Assembly: GCA_002104895.1 (NCBI GenBank)
Contig: MCFG01000212.1
Span: 77,501 to 119,137, forward strand
Length of the DNA: 41,637 bases
Source: Anaeromyces robustus
Taxonomy: Eukaryota > Neocallimastigomycota > Neocallimastigomycetes > Neocallimastigales > Neocallimastigaceae
Direction: 5' to 3'
Made by a program: the position numbers and the translations under genes. The notes beneath the pieces were generated by a model. The model saw nothing but the letters and a program-made list of their open reading frames with translations. It did not search any database and was not told the origin of the DNA. Positions 10,374 to 23,863 of the stretch are shown one piece after another. Numbering within the stretch: the first letter of the stretch is position 1; the number at the start of each line of letters is the position of its first letter.

Positions 10374-11681
10374 ATGGATTCTCTTTTAAAAGCTATCGAT
10401 GACAAAAATGTTGATGAAATAAAACATATAACAAATAATAAATTTATTAAAAAAGGTAGGGACATTATATACGAAATGTATAATAAAAATAAACTTTCAG
10501 AAACAAGACTAAAGTTTATAATTGAAAACTGTTCAAATTTTTTAAATATATCTTCTCAATTAATAAAAAGGTTAATAAAAAAAGATAATTACAAATTATT
10601 TAGTATAATTTTTGAAAATTTAAATTTTTTTGATAATAAATTTATACTTAATATTTTACTTTTTTATTATAAAAATAAAACACCAATATCAAATTCAGAT
10701 TTAGAACAACAAATTTCAAAATATAAATATAAATATAACTTATTTAAATTTACACTTTATTCTTGTGATTCTTGTAGTTATTATTTATATTATTCATGTC
10801 TATGTAAAAATGAAAATTTATTCTTCTTTTTAATTAGACATAAAGCAAATCTAAATAAAGTTGATAAATATGGTCATAAACCATTATATTTGGCATGTTT
10901 TCGTGGAAATGAAAATATTGTCAAATATTTAGTGAAAAATGGAGCAGATATAAATAAAAAGGGGGGTATGTATGGTGAAACACCAATGTTTAGGGCATGT
11001 GAAGGTGGATATGAAAATGTAGTCAAATATTTAGCGGAAAATGGAGCAGATATAAATAAAGAAAATGAATATGGTACAACACCATTATTTTATGCATGTA
11101 GTAGTAGAAATGAAAAGGTTGTCAAATATTTAGTGGAAAATGGAGCAGATATAAATAAAGAGAATGTATTTGGCGAAACACCATTATTTTATGCATGTAA
11201 TGGTAGTGGAAATGAAAATATTATTAAATATTTAATAGAACATGGAGCAGATATAAATAAAGCGGATGAGGATGATAAAACACCATTATTTTATGCATGT
11301 AATGGTAAAAATGAAAATGTTGTCAAATATTTAGTGGAAAATGGAGCAGATATAAATAAAAAGAACAAAGATTGTAATACACCATTATTAGAGGCATGTA
11401 GGAGTGGGAATGAAAATATAGTTAAATATTTAGTAGAACATGGAGCAGATATAAATAAAAAGAACAAAGATTGTAATACACCATTATTAGAGGCATGTAG
11501 GAGTGGGAATGAAAATATAGTTAAATATTTAGTAGAACATGGAGCATATATAAAAAGAGCGGATAATGATGATATAAGACCAATATTTTGGGAATGTAAT
11601 AATAAAAATATAGTGAAATATTTAGTAAAATATAATAGAGATAAAAAGAAAGCCAACAAGAGGAAATACCATTCTAAATAA
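10374..11681 (+). CDS. Ankyrin-repeat protein, intronless
   Basis: The protein is 435 residues from ATG 10374. I chose this start over the in-frame ATG at 10275 because the extra 33 codons run through an 18-A tract giving poly-Lys, and because AAAATGG is a good start context. Residues 1 to about 165 are a helical, Lys/Asn-rich region opening MDSLLKAIDDKNVDEIK, typical of a degenerate ankyrin cap. From about residue 165, eight ankyrin repeats of 33 residues follow. The core is TPLFYAC..GNENVVKYLVENGADINK, with the usual TPL and GADIN signatures. Repeats 6 and 7 are near-identical (listed separately). There is no signal peptide or membrane segment, so it is probably a cytoplasmic or nuclear protein-binding scaffold. 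Large families of such proteins occur in anaerobic fungi; a partner cannot be inferred. The codons are strongly AT-biased, like the surroundings. Confidence 0.93.
   Translation: MDSLLKAIDDKNVDEIKHITNNKFIKKGRDIIYEMYNKNKLSETRLKFIIENCSNFLNISSQLIKRLIKKDNYKLFSIIFENLNFFDNKFILNILLFYYKNKTPISNSDLEQQISKYKYKYNLFKFTLYSCDSCSYYLYYSCLCKNENLFFFLIRHKANLNKVDKYGHKPLYLACFRGNENIVKYLVKNGADINKKGGMYGETPMFRACEGGYENVVKYLAENGADINKENEYGTTPLFYACSSRNEKVVKYLVENGADINKENVFGETPLFYACNGSGNENIIKYLIEHGADINKADEDDKTPLFYACNGKNENVVKYLVENGADINKKNKDCNTPLLEACRSGNENIVKYLVEHGADINKKNKDCNTPLLEACRSGNENIVKYLVEHGAYIKRADNDDIRPIFWECNNKNIVKYLVKYNRDKKKANKRKYHSK
11341..11546 (+). repeat. 99-bp internal tandem duplication in the ankyrin gene
   Basis: Bases 11341-11447 are identical to 11440-11546 (offset 99, exactly 33 codons), so one complete ankyrin repeat was copied. 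Every other pair of repeats in the gene differs at many positions. Complete nucleotide identity, silent sites included, indicates a very recent duplication or gene conversion. Confidence 0.93.
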
Positions 11682-13082
11682 ATTATTAATTGTAATAAAA
11701 CAAAGAAATGAAAAGATAATCAATTATTTAATGAGTTATTGAATTTTATTTTATTTTATTTTATTTTTTTTTTTGATAGTTTTGATATTGGATTTATCTT
11801 TTTTTTTTTTTTTTTTTTTTTTGATTATAGTATATAGTTTGTATATTAAAGTTTATGAATTTTATGATGTATATATTTTAATTATAGTAAATTATATATT
11901 TTTTAATTATGATAAATAAGAAATGAATTAGATTTAAAAAAAAAAAAAATAAATTAAATATAATGATAGAATAAATAATAGAAAATAATTCAATAATATA
12001 TAATTTTAATAAATAAAAAATGTATATTATATAATTATATAATTACTAATTATTGTAAAACTTTTATTAAAGTAATAAAATCAATATTGTATTTTAAGAT
12101 GAATAAAAAAATATTAGAAAGAGAGAATGTTTAAAAAAAAAGAAGTACTTGGTATTCTGATATTTTTACAATTATTTTTTGTGTAACCTTCATTGTTAAA
12201 AAATATTATGAATTAAAATTATGTGAGGTAGAATAAAGAAAACAAAAACAATAAAAAAAAAAAAGAAAAAAAAAAAAAAGCAAAAAGAGTTAATTAAACA
12301 AATAAAGTTGTGATAAATAATAAAAAAAAAAAAAATAAAAATAAAAGAGTAAAATGGAATGATTATATTGTATTGAATAAATAATAAAGAGATAATATTA
12401 ATTCAAAAATCTTTTTTCTTTTTTTCTTTTAATATTTATTTATGAATGATATATAAAGTTAAGTAATTATTCATAAAATTTTTATTAAAACTTAAAAGAA
12501 TTTTGAATTAATAATAAACAAATTTATTTATTTATTTATTTATTTACATAATTATTTAGATTAATTCTTTTTAAATTGTTTTATTAAATATTTTTATTTC
12601 TTAGAATTATAAAAAAAAATTTTTTTTTTTTTATTATTTTTATATGCATTCTTTTTTTAAATAAAAGCAAAAATATAAAGTGTTAATAAATAATTGATGA
12701 AACATTGAATAAAATAAAAATTTTAATGTATTATTTCATTATTGAGTTTCGCTTAAAATATTATATTTGGATTTATTTTAATCAAAATAACATGAATATT
12801 TTCACTTTGTAATCGAAGGATAATTAACTTCCAAAAGATTTAGATAACATTGATATTGCGTTGATATATAATTGGATATAATTGAATTATTTAATATAGT
12901 TAAGGTTATATAGTATTATCATTTTTTAGGTTAACATAATGAGTAACTCTCCATAGTTAACAAAATTTGATAGATTCTAAAATTTAATATGAATTTGCCA
13001 AATCATTGGATGTTAGCATTATGAATACGTGTATAAATGTGAAATATTTGAGATCATAATGATGAAGATTTTATAAATATTT
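11682..13082. other. Intergenic region; possible relic sequence at 12720-13082
   Basis: The gap lies between two convergent genes and should hold both 3' ends. 11682-12720 is A/T-rich low-complexity DNA. From about 12720 the sequence is richer in G and C and more complex. On the minus strand just past the stop of the DUF5648-like gene (about 13028-13045) it reads SHLYTYS, close to the HLYT signature of DUF5648 repeats. This may be a decayed continuation of that gene. The match is short and uncertain. Confidence 0.4.
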
Positions 13083-13553
13083 TTAATTATTATTTTGAAA
13101 AGCATAAAATTCAATTCGTTCATTATGATAATCGAATTTAGCTTCTGAATAACGCATTTCTGATTCACCCAGGACGTAAAGATGATCATTTGCATTTGGA
13201 TTATAAAGTCGATAAACAGGTATTCTGGAATTCATTTTATCTTGTAAATTTTTAGTACAATTTTCAAGTGTTTCAATTTTATTTTTTAATTCACGGTTTT
13301 CTTTTATAATAATTTCTAATTTTTCTTCTAAAGTATTATTTCTACTTTCAAGAGTTTTAATTTTATCATTTAATTCATTTATTTTTTTAGTAGTTTCTAT
13401 TTTTTCTTCTAAAACATTATTTTTATTTTCAAGAGTTTCAATTTTATCATTTAATTCATTTATTTTTTTAGTAGTATCTATTTTTTCTTCTACAACAATA
13501 TTTTTATTTTCAAGAGAATTAACTAAAAAGGTATTATCTTTGAAGAAACTCAT
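13083..13553 (-). CDS. Coiled-coil protein with partial DUF5648-like C-terminal domain
   Basis: The protein is 156 residues from ATG 13553 (MSFFKDNTF). A longer frame begins at a TTG and is not needed. Residues about 15-105 form a coiled coil built from a 27-residue repeat (EKIDTTKKINELNDKIETLE, then EKIETTKKINELNDKIKTLE, then a diverged third copy). The last 45 residues (IPVYRLYNPNANDHLYVLGE, ending ERIEFYAF) match the start of the DUF5648 domain (YRLYNP..DHLYT...G...EGI.FY). DUF5648 usually occurs as several repeats in secreted or surface proteins; here only about one unit remains and there is no signal peptide. It is single-exon. It could be a shortened but working gene or a decaying copy. 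Function is unknown. Confidence 0.72.
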   Translation of the reverse strand: MSFFKDNTFLVNSLENKNIVVEEKIDTTKKINELNDKIETLENKNNVLEEKIETTKKINELNDKIKTLESRNNTLEEKLEIIIKENRELKNKIETLENCTKNLQDKMNSRIPVYRLYNPNANDHLYVLGESEMRYSEAKFDYHNERIEFYAFQNNN

Positions 13554-14710
<1,157 letters not shown>

Positions 14711-15404
14711 TTAATCACTATCATCCTCTTTTAAAATGCTGTCAATTTCCATAATCTAATACATTTATTAAAATTTTTTAATGAAAAAAAAAAAAAAATA
14801 AAAATAAAAATAAAAATTTAATATTAATTAAAAATATAATATAATATTTATTAAACTTTTATAGTTTATAGTTATATAATAATATTAGAAATAAAACTAA
14901 CCATTTTTGAAGTATCAACAGGTTGAGAGTCCTATTTAAAAAGCATTATATTTTAAAATATAATATATTAGGTATTATATAATAAATTAATATTATGTAA
15001 TTTTCATTTTAATATATTTTATATTTACCTTATTTGAATTAGATTCTTTATCATTATTTATACTATTTTCATTGTTATCACTGTTATTTGATGATGTATC
15101 TTCTTTATTTTCATTATTAATTGTTTCTATTTAAGATAATTTTATTTTTAATTAATATTATTTATTTATTTATTTATAAATTTATTATTATTTATTTTTT
15201 TATTAAAATAACATAATAAATACCTTGTTGTGAATTATCTTTATCTTTATTTTCTTTTAATGATTCTCTTTCTTTTATTTTTTCAGTAATTACTGTATAT
15301 CTATCATTTAATGCTAATATTTCATCTTTTTTTTTTTGGAAATTTTTTTAAAAAAATATAAGAAGTAATTAATTAATACATCTATATTATATAAAATATT
15401 TATT

Positions 15405-15455
<51 letters not shown>

Positions 15456-15581
15456 TTTATTTTAATCACTTACTTGATATAACTTCATCTTTAATACTTT
15501 CTTCAACAATACGTTGAACTAATTGCTTACAATACTTTTCACATTCATTTAAAACAATCTAAAAAAAAAAAAATAAAAAAA

Positions 15582-15624
<43 letters not shown>

Positions 15625-16638
15625 ATATATAAATATTATATATTTTTTATTATATATTTAATAATAATAATAATTATAATTATAATTAACACTTACGTCT
15701 TGAATTTCTTTTTCACTACTATCAGAATTAATCATCTGTTCTAATAAAAGAATATCATTCGTTAATGATTCAATACTTTCTTTGAGTTTTCTATTATCTT
15801 CTTCTTCTTTTGATAGTTTTATAGCAAGTTCTGTATCATACTTTTTTTTTTTTTTAAAATAAAATTATTAAATATGAATAAGAGATAAAAATAAATTATT
15901 AAAAAAAAATTTTTTTTAATATTTATAGTAGATTAATTATATTGATGAATAAAAATTTTATTATAAAAAAAAAAAAAAAAATAAAATAAAAAGAAAAAAA
16001 AAAAAAAGAAACTATTAATTAATTAATTAAAAATTACTTTAAGTTGTTCATCTACTACAGAAGCATCAATATTATTATCCATGCTACTAATAGAGTGATT
16101 ATCTGCTATATTATCAAATTGTTGCGGTATATTATAATTGAGACTTGAATTTGAATTTAGATTAATATTAGATGAATTATTCTGATAAACGGCATTATTT
16201 AAACTATTTCTACTACCGTTTATAGAAGAGTTTCTATTACTTAAAGAACTACTACTATTTTTTTGCATTAATTTTTTTGGTGTATTAAGAATTTTTTGAT
16301 AAAAATGATCATTAGTTTCTAATGGTGAATTACAATGACTAATATCTAAATCTTTGAATTGACTTAAAGAATTTTTTTCTACGTATGGATTAATTGACAT
16401 ATTTCTACTACAAGAAATTAAAATATCATAAAGAATACGTTGAAATTCCGGTTCTATTTCATTTTTATCAGTTTGGATAATGAATTGAGAGAGTTGTAAA
16501 CTAGTAATAGTGTTGTTCATTTTAAGCGATACTGATAACGCTACAACACCAGCAATTTCTATAGGGTTTGATCTTAAATCAAGAATACGAATTGATTTAT
16601 TTAATGGGAAAATTTCTGCAATTGATATAGCCCCTATT

Positions 16639-16669
<31 letters not shown>

Positions 16670-16695
16670 TAAAATAAAATAAATAAATAAATAAA

Positions 16696-16726
<31 letters not shown>

Positions 16727-17146
16727 GATAAAAATATAATAATATTAATAATTAATATTAAAAATTAACATTTAATAATTTTAAATTTATAATAAATATA
16801 TAGATATATATTTTTATTTCATTTTTTTTAATGCCTATTTTTATGTTATGTTTATTTCAATTTTATTTATCTATTTATTAAATTTTACCTTCAGATGTTA
16901 TTCCAGTTTGTGCCATATTTAATTCTGTTAATGTTTTATTAGCAATTAAAGCATTTTTTAATTGTATAACTTGTTCTGCTTCAGCACATAATTTTTTATT
17001 TTTACTAACATCTAAGACTTGCAATATATCATTTTGAATCTTTATTGAAATTAATTTTTGTATTATATTATTAAAATAGTTAATATATAAATTTTACTTT
17101 AATTTTAATTATTTAAATGGTACTATTATTACTACTACTACTACCA

Positions 17147-17194
<48 letters not shown>

Positions 17195-18314
17195 TATAAT
17201 AATATAAATAGCAAAAAATTTACCAAAATTTCTGATATTATTGCTAAATCTGATCCTTCTAAATTATTATTTCTAATAATTAAATATTCTAATGTTGGAT
17301 TGTTTATTAAACCTTTAGAAAATGAATAAAAACAAGGCTATATAAATAATGATTATTAGTATAGCTAAATATATTTCATATAATATATATGTTATTAAAA
17401 GTAATATAAATGTAAATTATTATTTCATCTTAATTTACCTTTAATCTACAATTACTCAAATTAATATAGGTTAATCCATTTAAGCTTGTCATATCTTGTT
17501 TTTTAAATAATGGTATATATGGATTAACTAAATGAGCCAACATTTCTCCACAATCACTGTTAAATTTATTGTTTTTGAAACAAAGATATTTTAATTTTGA
17601 TTTATGAATACCTTTTGCTAATGGAATATATCATAATTATTATATATATTAAGTATTTATTGATGTTAATAAATATTTTTAAAAATAATTTTTTTTTTTC
17701 ATTGTATAAATATTTGAAAAAAAAAAAAATGTATATATATATTATATGATAATAAATTATTACCAAACATTTTTAAAAAGTCATGGTAATTAACTTGACA
17801 TCCATTCATTATAAGTAATCTTAATGAAGTATTACTTTCTAAAGCAATAGATAAATAACTAATTAATTCCCAATTAATAAAGAATTTTGATATATTTAAA
17901 CTACGAAGTCTTTTTTGCTATAAAAAATATTATATTAATTTATTTAGAATTAATTAATATTAATATATTTATATACATTTATATTTACGATTTTTTATTT
18001 AATATTACTATTAATATTTTTATAAATTTTTTTATAATATTTATAATAATAAATAATTATAATCATGCTGTTTTATTTATTTTTTTTGATGAAACAATTA
18101 TAATAATATTTTTTTTTTTTGATTTACCTTTCTTAAAAATGAAGAAATGTATTTTACACCTTCACTACTTTTTGGATTATTAGCAATATTCAAGTGTTTT
18201 AGAGTTTTTATTGGAAGTAAACTATTTAATATGATTTTTAATTCCTATATAATATGTAAAAAAAAAATATTTATTTATATTATTATATAATTACATTATA
18301 TATTTTGAAGAAAA

Positions 18315-18353
<39 letters not shown>

Positions 18354-20874
18354 TAATATATATAATAAAGAGATATAGTTAAAATATATTAATAAGAATT
18401 AATATAAATATAAATTAAAATAAAAAAAATTTTTTTTTCCAATGTTTACTTCATTAACAATTCCTGTATTTTCTAAATTTAATGTTTCTAATCCAAATCT
18501 TGTTGCTAACAAATCGGCTAAAGATATTACCGAAGTTTTTGTAATTGAATAATCTTTTTAAATATTACATTTATAATAAAATAATAATAATTAATATTAA
18601 TGAATGTTACATAATTTAAAATTGTATATATTTAAAATAAAAATAATAAACAATTCACAATTATTTTATTTTATTTATTTATTTTTTTTTTTTAAATTAT
18701 TGATATTAATATTTATAAATAATATTTATATTTCCTTACCATGAATATCAATTATTGGTACAGTTTTTTCATTTTCATTTATTTTATTATTTAACATATT
18801 AATAATAGGAATAATTGGTTTTTCATTTCTTCTTTTCCATTCAATTTCATATGCTTTTAAGATTTGAGCTGGTGTTAATGGATATTTTGATCTTGGATCA
18901 ACTTTTGGTTTATTGTCATCACTATTAGCATCTCCATTATCTTCTTCGTCTGTATTATATAAATCATCTAAATTTACTTCATCACCTTCTTTAATTCCTT
19001 CAACTTCAATAACAGGCTCTTTTTCTTCATTATTATCTTTATCTATATTATTTATGTTATTTTGTGATGAAGTTTCTTTTTCTATTACTGATGATATCGA
19101 TTCTTCTGAACTAGTTATATTATCATTAGATGAAGACAACACATTATTTGAATTTGAATCAATTTGATTATCATTATCATTATCATTCTTATTATTATTA
19201 TTATCGTTCTTTTTATTATCATTATTATCATTATTATTATTTTCATTATCATTATCATTATTATCATTATTATTATTATTATTAACATTATTATTTCCAT
19301 TTTCATTTATATTATTTTTTTCAGAGTTATTTTTATTGGTGTTATCTAATTGAGTTGATGAAGATTTTGGTGAAGTAGATGGAGAATTATCATTAGAATT
19401 ATTAATTTGAACCGGATGACTATGATTTAAACTATCTCTTCTTTGAGTTATAGGAAGAGGTTGATTTCTTTGTAATTGTTGTTGTTGCTGTTGAATTTGT
19501 TGAAGTTGTATTTGATAATAAGAAAGTCGATTCTCATCATTAGCTAAAGCAGTAGTGATATCTTCAAATGAAAAACGAACACGTTTTGGAATATCACCTA
19601 AAAATGAATCCATACTATTACAAATATCATTTTTTTCATCTTCTGGATTTAATCGATTCGTTTCATCAATGGCCATAGTATTTCCAATAGAATCATTATA
19701 ATAATTATTAAGATAAATTGAATCACTACTTTTTGATTTCCAAGTACTTTGACCGTTTGTTAAATTATTTATTTGACGTTCAATTGCCATATTTGCATTA
19801 TTTGAAAAACTTTTAAAAGCGCTTGATATAGTATTTCCCGAAGTACCAAATTTTTCTTTAAACCATTCTTTTTTAAGAAATGTATTTTTTTGAGGTTGAA
19901 CATTTGTAACTTTTAAAATACTTTTTGATGGCTTTGTATTTTTAAGACTGTCAATTGGATCTTTTATATAAATGTTATAAATTAATATATATATATAAAT
20001 AAATGATTAAATAAATGATTAAATAAATGAATATTATATATGGAAATAAATAAGTAGATAAATATGATGTAAATATAAAATAAATAAATGTTATTAAATT
20101 GAATAACAAGTAAATTTTTATAATTTTCATAATAATTTTGATAATAATAATAATAATAATTATACGATATTCAAATAAAATTTTTAATTAAATTTCAAAT
20201 ATTTTCAATTAAAATTGGATTATTTTGATTATTAGAAAAAAAAAAAAAAAAGGTTATATAATTTAAATATATAAATTATTTAGAATGATATAAAAAAAAA
20301 ATTAATATATTATAAATAAAATTTTAAAATATAAAACGGAAAAACAACTATAATAAATCTTATATATTTAAATATTTCTTTTTTTTTTTTTAAAAAAAAA
20401 AAAAACATTTATATATAGTTTTATTATATCACTATTATTAATTATAAAAAATTATATTATTGTATTAAATTAGATAAAAAATATACCATTATTATTTGAA
20501 GCTATTTTTTTATATATAATGAAATTTGATTTTCCATAGTCTTCTTCATTATCATCATTTTCAATATCAGTATCACTTTTATCATCATTGCTATCTGTAT
20601 CTTCAAATTCTGAATCATTTTCATTTTCAGGAAGAATTGGATTTAAGGAAGAAGAAGGACTTTGTGGAGGACTAACACTATTAATGTCCATTTTATCGAA
20701 ATTTAATTGTAATACAGGACTATCTGATTGTTCAATATTTATTTCCATACTATTATCACCTAATGCAACTTTCAATGGCTTTTGTACATTACTGTCTTTA
20801 TTTTCAGAAACAGTATTTCCATTATTCAAATTTTGATTTGAAATTACATTTTCATTATCTTCTTTATTAACCAT
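14711..20874 (-). CDS. PPP1R37-like leucine-rich-repeat regulator of protein phosphatase 1, 15 exons
   Basis: Exons (minus): 20874-20487, 19960-18740, 18553-18450, 18244-18128, 17917-17764, 17617-17439, 17337-17224, 17039-16889, 16633-16038, 15840-15697, 15558-15474, 15325-15224, 15126-15029, 14931-14902, 14755-14711. They join in phase to 1175 residues. Residues 1-135 are acidic and Ser/Pro-rich. A SILK motif is at about 143-146 (PSKSILKVTN) and an RVxF motif at 256-259 (KRVRFSFEDITTALANDE); both are PP1-docking motifs. A 200-residue Asn/Asp-rich insert follows, then YPLTPAQILKAYEIEWKRR, which parallels the human PPP1R37 segment after its own KRVTF. About 545-860 are RNI-type leucine-rich repeats; the last (ILDLRSNPIEIAGVVALSVS) closely resembles PPP1R37. 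A Ser/Asn-rich stretch and a Glu/Lys coiled coil end the protein. Human PPP1R37 binds and inhibits PP1; that role here is inferred from family. Confidence 0.88.
15406..15453. repeat. Homopolymer of 48 T (poly-A in an intron of the LRR gene)
   Basis: It lies in the intron between the exons at 15558-15474 and 15325-15224. In the transcript it is a 48-A run. The downstream acceptor of the same intron is itself an A-tract (AAAAAAAAAG), so the intron has almost no pyrimidine tract. The exact length may be unreliable in an assembly. Confidence 0.9.
17146..17194. repeat. AAT microsatellite inside an LRR-gene intron
   Basis: About 16 AAT triplets within the intron between the exons at 17337-17224 and 17039-16889 (just outside the 17224 boundary). 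The plus-strand poly-Asn reading frame over it is an artefact. Confidence 0.9.
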
Positions 20875-23863
20875 CTTATTAATAATTAATATATTATTAT
20901 TTCTTTTGGAAACTATATTATAAAAATAAAGAAAATAATGAATACTAATTATTTGTAAATAAAAATAAATAACTATTTATAAATATAAAATCTTTATTAT
21001 TATTTTTATTAAAAAAAAAAATCACTATTGATTATAAATTTTTATTATAAAAATTTATTTCATAAATAATTATAATAAATAAATTTATTTTTACGATAAC
21101 AATGAACATATATATATTATATTATATATAAATTTCAAAGAATACTTTTATATTAATGTATTTTTATAATTAATGTTTGTATATTAATATTAATTTGAAT
21201 TGTATAATTAATATATGATTCTTTTTTTTTTTTTTATTTATTAATTAAGTAATTTTATAATAATAATAATAATCATAATTGTAAAAATATGCTTTATTAA
21301 AGAATAATAATAATATATGAAAAATAAATAATATATATAAATTTTACTTTTTTCTTTATACTTTTATATATTAATCTTACTTTTTTCGTTTTACTATTTC
21401 TCTTTTTCTTTCTTGTATTCTAATCTTAAAAAAAGAGAGAATTATCAAATAACATATATTTAAATAATATGGTTATTAATTCTTTTTTCCTAATTTTATG
21501 TTGATTGAATTTTTGAGAAAAGAAAATAATACGCTTCTTTTTATTATATTATTAAAGTTGAATTAATTTCTTTTTTATTAAATATATATCAAGATAAAAT
21601 TATTCTAATACTTCTATGTTAAAGTTTAGATACCTTATATTAAAAAATTTTTAATATTTATATTATAAATATATTATTTATTAAATATTTAAATATTTAA
21701 ATATTTAAATATTTAATTATTTATTTAATATTTATTTATTTATTTACTTATTATTTTATTCATTTATTTGTTGTTTTATCTTTTTTACTATTATTAATTT
21801 ATGAAGAATACTAAACTAATAATAAAATTATAATATATTTTTATATTAATATATATTAGATTATATTAGATTATATTAAAATTATATTTATATTTTTCCA
21901 TTTTTGTTTTTTAAGATTTCGATTTTAAAATTGTAGAACATAAGAAAAATTATTATATTATAATATATATTATAGTATATTATAATATATATTAAAATAT
22001 AAATTAATAAAAAAAGGATTAATTGACAAAAAATAACATTTATTAATTTATAAAATTAGTTTGCCTGTTTACTTATTGACTTATTTATTTAAATTTATTT
22101 ATTTATTTTACTATTTATTTATTTATCTTTAAACATATTCATTCATTTATTTATTATATATATTATAAATATACTAGTATTAAATGAATTATACTAAATT
22201 TTAAATTAAATCAATTAAAGATTAATATAATTAAAATATATTTGGATAATATATGAAACAATTATCATATTTTATATTACGTTAAAATATTATATTATTA
22301 TTATAATTTATTTTGTTTTAAATATTATTATATTTTACTTAACTTTATTATTTCAAAAATATTAACATTCTTGAAATATTATTACTACTTTTTAAAAGAA
22401 TTAAATAATAAAGTTTGTTCCTTTTTCAAATTGTCTCTTTCTAAAAAAGGAATATGTTTTAATTTTTATATTTTAATTATTATATTATATTATATTATAT
22501 TATATTGTATTGTATATTATATTATATTATATTATATACATGATTATAATTACAATTAATACCTATACATACACATACAAAATTTTTTATGTATTTAAAA
22601 TGTTTTTTTTTATAGTTATATATATATATATCATTGTATAAAGTGTACGAACTACATAATATACAAAATATTCAATAAAGCAAAAAATATTAAACTAAGT
22701 TTACTTATCAAAGTATTTTATAACATTACTTTTTTTTTTTTTTTTTCATAATTCAGTTGTTTAAGAAATATCTATATATTAATGTATCCATTTAATATTG
22801 TGAATATGTAAACTAAATTCCCTACTAAGTGTCCGTTTAATTATTTAATGATATATTTTTGTTTTTTATCCTATCAATTTGATTGGGAAATATGGTATTT
22901 CTTTTTTTTTTTTATTATTATCAAAAAAAGTTGGAAACTAATTTTGAACCAAGTTAATAATATTATGTATTTGTTAAATACATTCTTACATTACTATACT
23001 AATCAAAAAACTTATAAATTTTTTGTTACTTAATTTATTAAACATTAATTAATTTCATTTCTAATGTTTATTGCTATTTAAAAGAATGAATATTTACTTT
23101 GTTCTTCATTCATTTTTAAGTTACTTCAAATATATTTAATATTAATTTTATAATCATATTCCTATATAAAATATTAATATACTATATAATTTTTGACATT
23201 TCTGAATTTATTATTACAATCTTAATCTATAAACTTTTGTTAGATTTTTTTTTTTTTTAATTATGAAAAGACATTTTTAATCATTACATTATATAAAAAA
23301 TTGTTAACGACTTTACTAAATTTTATTATTTATATTAGATTTATTATAATAATTTTTATATATTACATATAGATTTAATGTAATATAATATAACATTAGA
23401 ATGGTTCAATATTTTTTTTTTTTTCTCACTATATATATCATAATAATTCTTTATATAATTTATTAAAATTTATAGATTATTTTATTTTTATTATTATGTG
23501 AAACTTTATTTAGAAAAATTAAATAAAAATTGTATTTCTTTCATTCTATTCAAAGTAATAAATTATTAGGAAGAAATAATAAATAAATTATTTTAATGTT
23601 TAATATCAATATATTAAATATATATAATAATTATTTATAAGAAAAAAAAATAAAATAAAAAAAAAAAATAAGAATAAGAATAAACAAAATATTTATACTG
23701 CAAGATTTAAAATAAATATAAAAATACAATATGTTCATTTACATTTTTTTTATCTATTTATTTATTTATTTTTATTTTTATTTTTTTTATTTTTTATTTT
23801 TTTTTTTTTTTATTTTTAGAAAAATGATTCTTAATTTTTTTTTTATTTTTTTTTTTTTTAAAT
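20875..23863. other. AT-rich intergenic region, no gene seen
   Basis: Three kilobases between two minus-strand genes; it should hold the LRR-gene promoter and the La-related gene terminator. It is A/T low complexity throughout. One patch (about 22780-23035) has slightly more varied sequence with a 61-codon plus-strand frame starting MIYFCFLSYQ, but it is hydrophobic, A/T-driven and resembles nothing I know, so I do not call it. Confidence 0.65.
22479..22540. repeat. ATATT pentanucleotide array
   Basis: Imperfect array of ATTAT/TATAT five-base units with a TATTGTATTGTA interruption, in intergenic DNA. Confidence 0.85.

Noticed and set aside
17887-18183. 98-codon plus-strand frame
   Set aside because: It overlaps exons and an intron of the LRR gene on the opposite strand and is Ile/Phe-dominated.
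19115-19349. Met/Ile-rich frames on both strands
   Set aside because: They are out-of-frame readings of the Asn/Asp repeat region of the LRR protein.
22848-23033. 61-codon plus-strand open frame (MIYFCFLSYQ...)
   Set aside because: It contains a poly-Phe run from a T-tract, no recognisable domain and no splice context. The surrounding patch is slightly more complex than average but not enough to call a gene.
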